Shown here: positions 9,520-17,122 of the stretch, piece by piece | Layout: every line of letters starts with the position of its first letter | How positions within the stretch are numbered: the first letter of the stretch is position 1 | From: an uncultured Fusobacterium sp. | GTDB taxonomy: Bacteria > Fusobacteriota > Fusobacteriia > Fusobacteriales > Fusobacteriaceae | Reading direction: 5' to 3' | Assembly: GCA_900541465.1 (NCBI GenBank) | Contig: UQJY01000002.1 | Span: 74,514 to 138,513 of the forward strand | DNA length: 64,000 bases | Made by a program: the position numbers and the translations under genes | Notes under the pieces: model-generated | Databases searched by the model: none | What the model saw: the letters and a program-made list of their open reading frames with translations, nothing else | Told to the model about the DNA's origin: nothing

Positions 9520-9604
9520 AACCTATTAAAAAAACTTTTTAGTTCGGATAAAGGAAAAAATATTGAAATCTATTCATTAAAAGTATAAAATAAAAATAAA
9601 TATC

Positions 9605-9620
9605 TGGCACAAAATTTGCT
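9605..9620 (+). promoter_or_regulatory. Sigma-54 promoter of the C-S lyase / cyuA operon
   Basis: TGGCACAAAATTTGCT matches the -24/-12 consensus TGGCAC-N5-TTGCW, with exactly ten bases between the invariant GG and GC. It lies 45 bases before the start codon at 9666. The gene for a sigma-54 activator follows the operon, which supports the call. Confidence 0.85.
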
Positions 9621-9665
9621 TTTATTAATTATAGAAAATTAATAAACGATAAAGGAGAGAATAAA

Positions 9666-10850
9666 ATGAAATTTAATTTTAATGAAAAAGTTGACAGAAG
9701 TAAAAATCATGCGGCTAAATGGGAAGAAATGGGTGCGAAATTTGGTTCAAACGACCTTCTTCCAATGTGGATTGCAGATATGGATATAAAAACAGCTCCG
9801 GAAATTGTGGAGGCTATAAAAGAAAAGGCTGATCAGGCTATATTTGGGTATGTTTACAGACCAGCTTCATATTATGAAACAGCTGCAGCCTGGTGTGAAA
9901 AAAGATTTGGTTATAAAATAGATCCAAAAACATTAATTCACAGCCCGGGAGTTGTGCCAAGCATGAATATGCTTGTAAAAATGCTGACAAAAGAAGATGA
10001 AAAAGTATTAATTCAAATACCTGTTTACCCTCCTTTTGCAGCATCAGTAAAAACAGGAAAAAGAACTCTTGTTACAAATGAACTTGTAAAAGATGAAAAT
10101 GGATATTATACAATAGATTTTGAAGATTTAGAGAAAAAATTATCTGATGAAAAAGTAACTCTTATGATTTTATGCAATCCTCACAACCCTGTGGGAAGAG
10201 TTTGGAAAAAAGAAGAACTTCAAAAAATAGGTGACCTTTGTGTAAAATATAATGTAAGAATTCTTGCAGATGAAATTTGGAGAGACCTTGTTCTTCCGGG
10301 ATACACTCACACACCTATTGCTTCACTTAGCAGAGAAATAGAAAATATAACAGTAACTTGTTTCTCTCCAACAAAAACTTTTAACATTGCAGGGCTTCAG
10401 GCATCATTTGCAGTATTTCCAAGAGAAGAGGAATGGAAAGCATTTGACAATGAACTTGGTGAAATGGATATAAAAAGAAACAACCCATTCAGCCTTGTTG
10501 GATTTGAGGCAGCATATAACCACGGTGAAGAATGGCTTTCTGAACTTCTTGTACACTTAGAAGGAAATGCACAATATGTTGCAGATTTTGTAAAAGAAAG
10601 ACTTCCAGAAATAAAAACTGTAAAACCAGAGGGAACATATTTAATGTGGCTTGATTTTAACGGGCTTAACATTACACCTGAAGAGATTACAGATATGCTT
10701 ATAAAAGATGCAAAAGTTGCAATGAATGACGGAGCAAGTTTTGGAGCAAATGGAAAAGGATTTGCAAGAATGAATATTGCCTGCCCAAGATATATGGTTG
10801 AAGATGCAATGGCAAGAATAGAAAAAGCTGTAAAAAATCTTAAAAAATAA
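9666..10850 (+). CDS. patB: MalY/PatB-type PLP-dependent C-S beta-lyase
   Basis: 394-residue fold-type I PLP enzyme. It has the MalY/PatB start pattern (NFNEKVDRSKNHAAKWEEM), the LPMWIADMDIKTAP segment, NPHNPVGRVW, DEIWRDLVLPG and the PLP lysine K237 in SPTKTFNIAG. The family cleaves cystathionine or cysteine to pyruvate, ammonia and homocysteine or H2S; oral fusobacterial relatives are known H2S producers. Its co-transcription with a cysteine-desulfidase-family gene 12 bases downstream argues for a catabolic cysteine role rather than methionine biosynthesis. A sigma-54 promoter precedes it, with AAAGGAGAGA as the ribosome site. Exact substrate preference is not visible. Confidence 0.85.
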   Translation: MKFNFNEKVDRSKNHAAKWEEMGAKFGSNDLLPMWIADMDIKTAPEIVEAIKEKADQAIFGYVYRPASYYETAAAWCEKRFGYKIDPKTLIHSPGVVPSMNMLVKMLTKEDEKVLIQIPVYPPFAASVKTGKRTLVTNELVKDENGYYTIDFEDLEKKLSDEKVTLMILCNPHNPVGRVWKKEELQKIGDLCVKYNVRILADEIWRDLVLPGYTHTPIASLSREIENITVTCFSPTKTFNIAGLQASFAVFPREEEWKAFDNELGEMDIKRNNPFSLVGFEAAYNHGEEWLSELLVHLEGNAQYVADFVKERLPEIKTVKPEGTYLMWLDFNGLNITPEEITDMLIKDAKVAMNDGASFGANGKGFARMNIACPRYMVEDAMARIEKAVKNLKK

Positions 10851-10862
10851 GAGGGGAAACAG

Positions 10863-12140
10863 ATGGAAAAATTAACAAAACTTATTTTTGATGATATGAA
10901 ACCTGCTCTTGGAGTTACAGAGCCTGGAGCAATAGCTTTTGCTGCATCAAAAGCAAGAAGTTATACAAAGGGAGAGATTGAAGAAGTTTCTGTTGAAATG
11001 AATTCGGGAATGTATAAAAATGCTTTTACCTGCGGAATTCCAAATTCAGATGAAGTGGGAAATATTTTTTCGGCTGCTCTTGGAGTTGTTGCCGGAAATC
11101 CTGAAAAAGGTCTTGAATCTCTTGCTGATGTAACAGAAAAAGATAATGAGACAGCAGAAAAACTTGTGGAAGAGGGAAAAGTAAAAGTAAAACTTTCAGG
11201 AATAAGTTCTGATATTTTTATAGAGGCTGCAGTAAAAACAAAATCAGATATATGTGTAGTAACAATAAAAAATTCTCACACAAATATTGTAAGAATAACT
11301 TTAAATGGAGAAGTAATTTTTGAAAAAGAGGAAAAAGATAAAGAAAACGAAATAGAAGAGACTCCTCTTATTCATAAATATACTTTAAAAGATTTAGTTT
11401 CTTATGTAAAAAATGTGGATATCAAAGAGATTGAATTTATACAAAAGGCCTTTGATGTAAATATGGAACTTTTCAATGAGGGGCTTAAAAGCAGAAAATC
11501 AACTTTTATTCATCAGCTTTTTAAAATGAACGGTGAAAAAATATTTTCTGATAATGTTTTATCTACAGCTCAGCTTTTATGCAACGGTGCTATTGAAGCA
11601 AGGGTAATAGGTCTTGATAAACCTGCAATGAGTATAACAGGTTCGGGAGCTCACGGAATTATAGCTGTTATGCCTTTACTTGCAGAGCAGAAAGTAAAAA
11701 ATCTTTCAGAAGAAATTTTACTTAGAGCTGCAGCCTTAAGTTATCTGGTTTGTATGTATATAAAAGAATATTCAGGTCGTCTTTCAGCTTTCTGCGGGTG
11801 TGGAATTGCTGCAGGAACAGGAATGGCATGCGGGCTTGTATTTATGAGAAACGGCTCTGTCGAAGAAATGGGGCATACAATAAATAATATGGCTTCAAGC
11901 ATAACAGGAATGATTTGCGACGGGGGAAATCAAGGGTGTACAATGAAAGGAGTGGCAGCGACAGATGCCGCTTTCCGTTCAGCTGAATTTGCCATGAATG
12001 GAGTGTATATTTATAATGTTCATGGAATAAACGGAAATACTCCGGAAGAAACTATGAGGAATATGGGGCTTATTGCTTCACCTGGAATGACAGGAACAGA
12101 AAAAACTATTGTGGAAATATTTGAAAATAAAATAAGATAA
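10863..12140 (+). CDS. cyuA: CyuA-family (UPF0597) Fe-S L-cysteine desulfidase / serine dehydratase-alpha-like protein
   Basis: 425-residue member of the UPF0597 / serine dehydratase alpha family, whose characterised members (archaeal L-cysteine desulfidase, E. coli CyuA) use a 4Fe-4S cluster to split cysteine into pyruvate, ammonia and sulfide. Cysteines likely to bind the cluster are in FCGCGIAAGTGMACG and CDGGNQGCTMKG near the C-terminus; TGSGAHGIIAVMP is also conserved. Oddity: the N-terminal signature reads PALGVTEPGAIAFA, whereas as I remember CyuA proteins have a Cys at the Val position (GCTEP), so substrate or mechanism may differ. Second gene of the sigma-54 operon. Confidence 0.78.
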   Translation: MEKLTKLIFDDMKPALGVTEPGAIAFAASKARSYTKGEIEEVSVEMNSGMYKNAFTCGIPNSDEVGNIFSAALGVVAGNPEKGLESLADVTEKDNETAEKLVEEGKVKVKLSGISSDIFIEAAVKTKSDICVVTIKNSHTNIVRITLNGEVIFEKEEKDKENEIEETPLIHKYTLKDLVSYVKNVDIKEIEFIQKAFDVNMELFNEGLKSRKSTFIHQLFKMNGEKIFSDNVLSTAQLLCNGAIEARVIGLDKPAMSITGSGAHGIIAVMPLLAEQKVKNLSEEILLRAAALSYLVCMYIKEYSGRLSAFCGCGIAAGTGMACGLVFMRNGSVEEMGHTINNMASSITGMICDGGNQGCTMKGVAATDAAFRSAEFAMNGVYIYNVHGINGNTPEETMRNMGLIASPGMTGTEKTIVEIFENKIR

Positions 12141-12144
12141 AATA

Positions 12145-12246
12145 TTGAAAAATAAAAGAAAATTATGTATAATGTAATTGAGAATTTGTTTAGTGCATTC
12201 AGCTCTAGTGAAAAAAGGCTATCACACACCTAGCCTTTTTTTATTT
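12145..12246 (+). ncRNA. Candidate small RNA or attenuator between cyuA and the sigma-54 activator
   Basis: Immediately after the cyuA stop there is TTGAAA (12145-12150), a 17-base spacer and a perfect TATAAT (12168-12173). About 40 bases past the predicted start site (near 12180) comes a strong terminator hairpin at 12211-12241. No ORF with a ribosome site fits in between. The element would give an RNA of about 65 nt. Alternatives are an attenuated leader for the regulator gene downstream, or a chance promoter in AT-rich DNA ahead of the cyuA terminator. Confidence 0.45.
12211..12241 (+). terminator. Terminator upstream of the sigma-54 activator gene
   Basis: AAAAAAGGCTA / TAGCCTTTTTT arms around a 9-base loop (TCACACACC), followed by more Ts. 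It ends cyuA mRNA and the candidate small RNA. Confidence 0.9.
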
Positions 12247-12268
12247 TTTGTAAAAATAAAATTCATGT

Positions 12269-12274
12269 TATAAT
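12269..12274 (+). promoter_or_regulatory. Probable -10 element for the sigma-54 activator gene
   Basis: TATAAT 31 bases before the start codon, downstream of the terminator, preceded at 17 bases by a poor -35 (TTTTGT). It suggests the regulator has its own low-level promoter. Confidence 0.4.
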
Positions 12275-12304
12275 GTAAAAAATTACTTGCAGCAGAGGTG
12301 AAAA

Positions 12305-14368
12305 ATGAAAAAGCAGGTAGCTGTAATTACAAGGGCAAAAGAGATAAGAAATTCCATGAAAGACCAGATTGATATGATTTTCGGGGAACTTGTTGAAACA
12401 AATATTTACAGTCTTGAAGATAAAACTATAGACAAATTAAAAAAATCTGATTTATATGTGGTTTCAAGCAGTGCTTATGAATATTTAGATGAAAAGTTTT
12501 TGAAAAATAAAAATCTGGTTATAGTTGATTATACTATAAGCAAAGAAAGAAAAAATTTTTTGAAAAATTTTCCGAAAGGAACAAAGGCAGTATTTTTTAA
12601 TGTAAGCCAGAAAATGTGTATGGAAGCTATTGCTATGATGTATCATCTGGGAGTAAATAATATAGAATTTATTCCTGCTTATCCAAATATGGAAAATTTT
12701 CCTAAAAATAATCTTATAATTACTCCTGCAGAAACAAAACTTCTTCCAAAAGAAGCCGAGGGAAGAGATATAATTGATATTGGCCACAGAATTTTAGATG
12801 CTAATACAATAATTGAAGTAGCACTGAAACTTGAATTTGAACATATATTATATTATAAAAAAATTAAGGAATATCTGGATACGGTAGCAACCAACGATTA
12901 CAGTTTAAATAAAATTTTAGAAAAGGCAACACAGTCTGAAAGCCAGCTTGGAATTTTAATGGGAATACTTGATATAGCAATAATAGGAGTGGATAAAGAT
13001 AATTTTATCTGTTCGTGCAATGAGGGTGCAGAAAAAATTCTAAACAGAAAAAGTATAAATCTTATTGGAAACAGTGCCTGTGATATTCTTTCATGTGTTC
13101 CTTTTGGTGAAGTTCGTGAAACAAAACAAGAGATACGTTCAAGGCTTGTGACAGTAAATGGAGAATATGTAAACTTAAATATTACTCCCGTTATAAAAGC
13201 GGAAAATTATATGGGTGCATTTGCAGTTCTTCAAAGATTTAAGGAAGAGGAACAGAAACAGCACGAGCTTAGAAGACAGCTTCTTAATAAAGGGCATAAA
13301 GCAAAATATACTTTTGATGATATTTTGGGAGAATCGGGGGCAATAAAAAAAATAAAAGAGATAGCTAAAAAAATGGCAAAAACAAATTCTGCTGTTTTGA
13401 TTACAGGGGAGAGCGGAACAGGAAAAGAACTTTTTGCCCATGCAGTTCATAACTATTCAGACAGAAAAGACTATCCTTTTGTAGCAGTAAACTGTGCAGC
13501 AATTCCTGAAAATCTTCTTGAGTCAGAACTTTTTGGATATGAAGAGGGGGCATTTACAGGAGCAAAAAAAGGGGGAAAAATAGGACTTTTTGAATTTGCC
13601 CACATGGGAACACTTTTTCTTGATGAGATTGAGGGAATGAGTCCGGCTCTTCAAATAAAACTTTTGAGGGTTATTCAAGAAAAAGAAATTATGAAAATAG
13701 GGGGCGGCAAAGTCATAAATATTGATGTAAGAATAATTGCCGCCACAAATGAAGAACTTAGAAAACTTGTAAAAGAAAATAAATTCAGAAAAGATTTATA
13801 TTACAGAATAAATACTCTGCCAATTATGATACCTCCTTTAAGGGAGAGGGAAGATGATGTTTATCTTCTTCTTGAAAAATTTAAAACAGAAATAGGTGCT
13901 GATTTTAAATTTACTCCAAAGGCAAAAGAGGCTTTTAAAATGTATAATTGGGAGGGAAATATAAGAGAGCTTAAAAATTATGTAGAGTTTTTTAATTTTA
14001 TGGGAGAGGAATATATAAATTTTGAAGATATGCCCCTTGCTGTAAAAGAATATTATGAGGAAAATAAAGAAAGAAAAGAAATTTATGAAAAAGAAGAAAG
14101 CAATATCTTAAAAGAAACAGCCGGGCATAGATACAAAGAATATGTTTTTTTATTAAAAAAAATAAAAGAAAATCAAAAAGCCGGGCTTAGCAGCGGAAGA
14201 AAAATTTTATGCAGTATCTGTGAAAAAAATAATATCAGTTTAACAGAACAGGAGATAAGAGGAATTTTAAAAAATCTTGAAAAAATAGATTTTATAAAAG
14301 TTTTCAAAGGAAGAAAAGGAAATATTATTTCTGAAAAAGGGGAAGAGTTTTTAAAAAATTTAAAATAG
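12305..14368 (+). CDS. Sigma-54-dependent transcriptional activator (sensor region, PAS, AAA+, winged-helix-like C-terminus)
   Basis: 687-residue enhancer-binding protein. About 1-185 is a Rossmann-like sensor region resembling PrpR-type N-termini but not clearly assignable; about 215-320 is a PAS domain ([14 protein letters not shown]); about 340-570 is the AAA+ domain with Walker [10 protein letters not shown], the sigma-54 contact loop [10 protein letters not shown], Walker B LFLDEI and a sensor-II region ([11 protein letters not shown]). The C-terminal 90 residues lack the usual Fis-type helix-turn-helix and instead look like a winged helix ([18 protein letters not shown], then basic GRKGN). 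Because both sigma-54 promoters found in this window are nearby, it is the obvious regulator of both (inference). Confidence 0.85.
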   Translation: MKKQVAVITRAKEIRNSMKDQIDMIFGELVETNIYSLEDKTIDKLKKSDLYVVSSSAYEYLDEKFLKNKNLVIVDYTISKERKNFLKNFPKGTKAVFFNVSQKMCMEAIAMMYHLGVNNIEFIPAYPNMENFPKNNLIITPAETKLLPKEAEGRDIIDIGHRILDANTIIEVALKLEFEHILYYKKIKEYLDTVATNDYSLNKILEKATQSESQLGILMGILDIAIIGVDKDNFICSCNEGAEKILNRKSINLIGNSACDILSCVPFGEVRETKQEIRSRLVTVNGEYVNLNITPVIKAENYMGAFAVLQRFKEEEQKQHELRRQLLNKGHKAKYTFDDILGESGAIKKIKEIAKKMAKTNSAVLITGESGTGKELFAHAVHNYSDRKDYPFVAVNCAAIPENLLESELFGYEEGAFTGAKKGGKIGLFEFAHMGTLFLDEIEGMSPALQIKLLRVIQEKEIMKIGGGKVINIDVRIIAATNEELRKLVKENKFRKDLYYRINTLPIMIPPLREREDDVYLLLEKFKTEIGADFKFTPKAKEAFKMYNWEGNIRELKNYVEFFNFMGEEYINFEDMPLAVKEYYEENKERKEIYEKEESNILKETAGHRYKEYVFLLKKIKENQKAGLSSGRKILCSICEKNNISLTEQEIRGILKNLEKIDFIKVFKGRKGNIISEKGEEFLKNLK

Positions 14369-14375
14369 AAAAAAG

Positions 14376-14427
14376 AAACTGCTGTAAATTTTATGAAAAA
14401 TTTATAAATCATAAAAATCAGCAGTTT
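14376..14427 (+). terminator. Terminator after the sigma-54 activator gene
   Basis: AAACTGCTG / CAGCAGTTT arms enclosing a long AT-rich loop with an inner weak stem, followed by TTTGTTTTT. Confidence 0.75.
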
Positions 14428-14442
14428 TTTGTTTTTCATATA

Positions 14443-14491
14443 TTGACAAATATAAATATATAGATATATAATAAGACATATTCATGAATAT
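14443..14491 (+). promoter_or_regulatory. Promoter and candidate ArsR operator of the ars operon
   Basis: TTGACA (14443-14448) and TATAAT (14467-14472) with an 18-base spacer. A perfect 14-base palindrome ATATTCATGAATAT (14478-14491) covers the predicted transcription start, a good position for a repressor such as the ArsR encoded downstream. Confidence 0.7.
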
Positions 14492-14519
14492 AGATTTATT
14501 TTTTAGAGAGGTGATTTTT

Positions 14520-15533
14520 TTGGAACTTGTTAAAAGTTTATGGGGTATTTTTGAAAAACAATTTTTAAAAATGAATTGGCTGGATAAAATAATAAATAAT
14601 TTATTAAATAATTTTGGAATTGATACAAAAACAAAATTTGGAGGTAGCATACATTTTTTTGTATATGATATTATAAAAATTGTTATTCTTTTATCAATTT
14701 TAATTTTTTTCATTTCATATATACAAAGTTATTTTCCGCCTGAAAGAACTAAAAAAATACTTTTAAAATTTAATGGAATGACAGCAAATATTCTAAGTGC
14801 ATTGCTTGGAACAGTTACACCTTTCTGCAGTTGTTCTTCTATTCCAATTTTTATTGGTTTTACAAATGCTGGACTACCAATAGGAGTTACATTTTCTTTT
14901 TTGATTTCATCTCCGATGGTTGATTTAGGTTCATTTATTCTTCTTACAAGTGTATTCGGAATAAAAGTAGCAGCGGTTTATGTTTTAGTAGGATTAATTT
15001 TGGCAGTAGCCGGCGGAACTATTTTAGATAAACTTGGAATGGAAAAATATGTTGAAAAATTTGAAAAAAATATGACAGAGATAAAAAATGAAATTCTGAA
15101 AATTTCTAAAAGAGAAAGAATGGTTTATTCTTTTGAGCAGGTAAAAGAAACTTTAAGAAAAGTTTTTATCTATATAGTAATAGGAGTTGCGATAGGAGCA
15201 TTAATTCATAATTGGTTTCCTCAAGAAATTATTGAAAATATTTTAGGAAGAAAAAATAATTTTTCGGTTATTTTAGCAACTGTTATAGGAATTCCAATGT
15301 ATGCTGATATTTTTGGAACTATTCCCGTGGCAGAGGCTCTTGTGCATAAAGGTGTTGGTCTTGGTACAGTTCTTTCTTTTATGATGGCTGTTACGGCTCT
15401 TAGTCTTCCGTCAATAATAATGTTGAAAAAAGTTGTAAAAGACAGACTTTTATATACATTTGTTGGGACAGTAAGTATAGGAATTATTTTGATAGGATAT
15501 GGATTTAATATATTTGGATATTTATTTATATAA
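14520..15533 (+). CDS. arsP: ArsP-type permease (DUF318), probable arsenical efflux
   Basis: 337-residue inner-membrane permease with about eight hydrophobic segments. The first conserved region TVTPFCSCSSIPIFIGFTNA and the later GIPMYADIFGTIPVAEALV are DUF318/ArsP signatures; the paired cysteines of FCSCSS are a known feature. ArsP exports trivalent organoarsenicals; some relatives have been linked to other metals. I choose the TTG at 14520 because AGAGAGGTGA lies just before it; the ATG at 14484 sits inside the operator palindrome almost at the transcription start. First gene of arsP-trx-arsC. Confidence 0.8.
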   Translation: MELVKSLWGIFEKQFLKMNWLDKIINNLLNNFGIDTKTKFGGSIHFFVYDIIKIVILLSILIFFISYIQSYFPPERTKKILLKFNGMTANILSALLGTVTPFCSCSSIPIFIGFTNAGLPIGVTFSFLISSPMVDLGSFILLTSVFGIKVAAVYVLVGLILAVAGGTILDKLGMEKYVEKFEKNMTEIKNEILKISKRERMVYSFEQVKETLRKVFIYIVIGVAIGALIHNWFPQEIIENILGRKNNFSVILATVIGIPMYADIFGTIPVAEALVHKGVGLGTVLSFMMAVTALSLPSIIMLKKVVKDRLLYTFVGTVSIGIILIGYGFNIFGYLFI

Positions 15534-15551
15534 AAATATAAGGAGATGAAA

Positions 15552-15887
15552 ATGGGAATATTAAAAAATTTATTTAAAAAAAATTGTTCTTGTGAAAAAG
15601 AGCAAGAAAAAGAGTTTGTAAAAGGAGAGGGAAATCTTAATATAAAAATATTGGGAACAGGATGCAGAAATTGTGTAACTCTTACTGAGAATGTAAAAAA
15701 AGCATTGAATGAATTGAAAATAAATGCTAATGTAGAAAAAATAACTGATTTTCAAAAAATTTCATCTTATGGAATTATGTCTACACCAGGACTTGTTGTA
15801 AACGAGAAGATAGTTTCTTGTGGAAAAGTTTTAAAACAAGAGGATATACAAAAAATACTAAGAGAGTATACAGGAGAAGATTTATGA
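15552..15887 (+). CDS. Thioredoxin-fold redox-active disulfide protein of the ars operon
   Basis: 111 residues. An N-terminal tail with a CSC motif (NCSCEKE) is followed by a small thioredoxin-like domain of the TM0996/MTH895 type with the redox pair C38-R-N-C41 (GTGCRNCVTL) and the cis-Pro loop MSTPGLVVN. Such proteins often sit beside DUF318 permeases and are thought to supply reducing power or handle the metal. ATG 15552 is chosen over 15546 because AAGGAG abuts the latter. Its stop overlaps the arsC start by 4 bases, implying translational coupling. Confidence 0.8.
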   Translation: MGILKNLFKKNCSCEKEQEKEFVKGEGNLNIKILGTGCRNCVTLTENVKKALNELKINANVEKITDFQKISSYGIMSTPGLVVNEKIVSCGKVLKQEDIQKILREYTGEDL

Positions 15888-16279
15888 AAAAAATAGCATT
15901 TGTTTGTGTGCATAATTCCTGCAGAAGTCAAATAGCAGAGGCATTGGGAAAATATTACGGGAAAGATATTTTTGAAAGTTACAGTGCCGGAATAGAAACA
16001 AAACCAAAAATAAATCAAGATGCAGTAAGAATTATGAAACAAATTTATAATATAGATATGGAGAAAACTCAAAAATCAAAACTTTTGAAAGATATTCCTA
16101 AGCCGGATATTTTAATAACAATGGGGTGCAATGTGGATTGTCCTTATATTCCGTGTGAATACAGAGAAGATTGGGGGCTTGATGACCCAAGCGGAAAATC
16201 CGATGAAGAATTTATAAAAGTTATAGAAATTATAGACAAAAAAATAAAATGGCTTGCAGAAAATATAAATAGATTATAA
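15884..16279 (+). CDS. arsC: Arsenate reductase, low-molecular-weight phosphatase (thioredoxin-coupled) type
   Basis: 131-residue cytoplasmic enzyme reducing arsenate to arsenite. The phosphatase-type loop C8-VHNSC-R14 opens the protein, and Cys82, Cys86 and Cys91 (GCNVDCPYIPC) supply the resolving cysteines used in the intramolecular disulfide relay of S. aureus-type ArsC. The EDWGLDDPSGKS segment is also typical. ATG at 15884 overlaps the preceding stop (ATGA) and has AGGAGAAG upstream, so it is preferred over earlier in-frame starts inside the thioredoxin-like gene. Confidence 0.92.
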   Translation: MKKIAFVCVHNSCRSQIAEALGKYYGKDIFESYSAGIETKPKINQDAVRIMKQIYNIDMEKTQKSKLLKDIPKPDILITMGCNVDCPYIPCEYREDWGLDDPSGKSDEEFIKVIEIIDKKIKWLAENINRL

Positions 16280-16281
16280 AT

Positions 16282-16310
16282 TTGACTATTATTTTTTATC
16301 AGTATATAAT
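16282..16310 (+). promoter_or_regulatory. Separate promoter for arsR
   Basis: TTGACT (16282-16287) and a perfect TATAAT (16305-16310) with a 17-base spacer right after the arsC stop. It lets arsR be made independently of the operon promoter. Confidence 0.7.
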
Positions 16311-16344
16311 TTTGTTATACATTTATTATATAAGGTGGAAAAAT

Positions 16345-16620
16345 ATGAATGAAAAATTAGAAGAAATTACAAAAATTTTTAAAGCTTTGGGAGAATTAAA
16401 TAGATTAGCTATATTAGAAATGTTAAAAAAAGATGAGATGTGTGCATGTAAAATTTTAGAAGAATTTAAAATAAGTCAATCAACTTTATCTCATCATATG
16501 AAAATACTTTGTGATAGTAAAATTATAAAATGCAGAAAAGATGGGAAATGGACTTATTATTCTTTGAACAAAGAGAAAATTATGCAGGTAAAAAGTTTTT
16601 TTGATAAATTATTAAAATAA
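16345..16620 (+). CDS. arsR: ArsR-family arsenic-responsive repressor
   Basis: 91-residue winged-helix repressor. The metal site C33-A-C35 (MCACKILEEF) sits at the start of the DNA-recognition region followed by ISQSTLSHHMKIL, which is the ELCVCDL-type As(III) site of classical ArsR. It should leave DNA when arsenite or antimonite binds. Start at ATG 16345 follows AAGGTGG; an upstream in-frame TTG at 16282 coincides with a -35 element and is rejected. The gene is last, unlike most ars operons where arsR comes first. Confidence 0.92.
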   Translation: MNEKLEEITKIFKALGELNRLAILEMLKKDEMCACKILEEFKISQSTLSHHMKILCDSKIIKCRKDGKWTYYSLNKEKIMQVKSFFDKLLK

Positions 16621-16657
16621 AAAAATGAATGGTATAAACAAAAGTTTAATGGTTTAT

Positions 16658-16688
16658 ATGGCAGAATAGGTTAAAATTATTCTGCCAT
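16658..16688 (+). terminator. Terminator after arsR
   Basis: Perfect ATGGCAGAATA / TATTCTGCCAT stem with a 9-base loop, followed by eight Ts. Confidence 0.92.
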
Positions 16689-16766
16689 TTTTTTTATTTT
16701 GATTGTTTCATAATAAAAAAATACAAAAAAAAGTGTATGAAAACAAAAATAAAATAATTTTTTTAA

Positions 16767-16782
16767 TGGCATAAAAATTGCT
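16767..16782 (+). promoter_or_regulatory. Sigma-54 promoter of the glutaredoxin-like / DAACS symporter pair
   Basis: TGGCATAAAAATTGCT fits the -24/-12 consensus with ten bases between GG and GC, 45 bases before the start codon at 16828, the same distance as for the patB promoter. An imperfect inverted repeat GTTTCATA...TATGAAAAC (16705-16744) lies just upstream and could be an activator site. Confidence 0.8.
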
Positions 16783-16827
16783 TTATATAATGGTGTAGAA
16801 AATAAAAAGTCTAGGAGGAAAATATTT

Positions 16828-17088
16828 ATGAAATTAACAGTTATCGGAAGTCATCTTTGTGAAGACACAAGAAATTCATTGGAAGTTTTAAAAGGAAAAA
16901 ATGTAGAAGTAATTTTTGAAAATTTATCTGAAAGTTTAGAGTCATTAAAAAAATATCTTTCAGTTCGTGAAACAAGTGAAATGTATGCAGGTGTAAGAGC
17001 TGCAGGAGGAATTGGAATTCCATGTTTTGTTTTTGAGGACGGAACAAAAACTTTAGACCTTACAGTTGTTTTATCAAAATTAGATTAA
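16828..17088 (+). CDS. Small glutaredoxin-like protein
   Basis: 86 residues with a glutaredoxin/thioredoxin-like fold pattern: beta strand, GSHLCEDTRNSLEVL with a single cysteine (C11, no CxxC), and IGIPCFVFEDGT where a cis-Pro and a second cysteine lie. This resembles the glutaredoxin-related proteins common in anaerobes. It is co-transcribed with the symporter 34 bases downstream under a sigma-54 promoter, so a link to thiol or disulfide substrate handling is plausible but unproven. AGGAGG site present. Confidence 0.65.
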   Translation: MKLTVIGSHLCEDTRNSLEVLKGKNVEVIFENLSESLESLKKYLSVRETSEMYAGVRAAGGIGIPCFVFEDGTKTLDLTVVLSKLD

Positions 17089-17122
17089 TAAAAAATAAAT
17101 TGTTTTTAGGAGGAGTAAAAAA

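Noticed and set aside
14484..14519. ATG 14484 as the arsP start
   Set aside because: It falls within the start-site palindrome a few bases after the predicted transcription start and has no ribosome site; TTG 14520 follows AGAGAGGTGA.
16282..16344. Upstream TTG start for arsR giving a 112-residue protein
   Set aside because: The TTG lies in the -35 element of a good promoter and the added residues are hydrophobic and unlike ArsR; ATG 16345 has AAGGTGG at the right distance.
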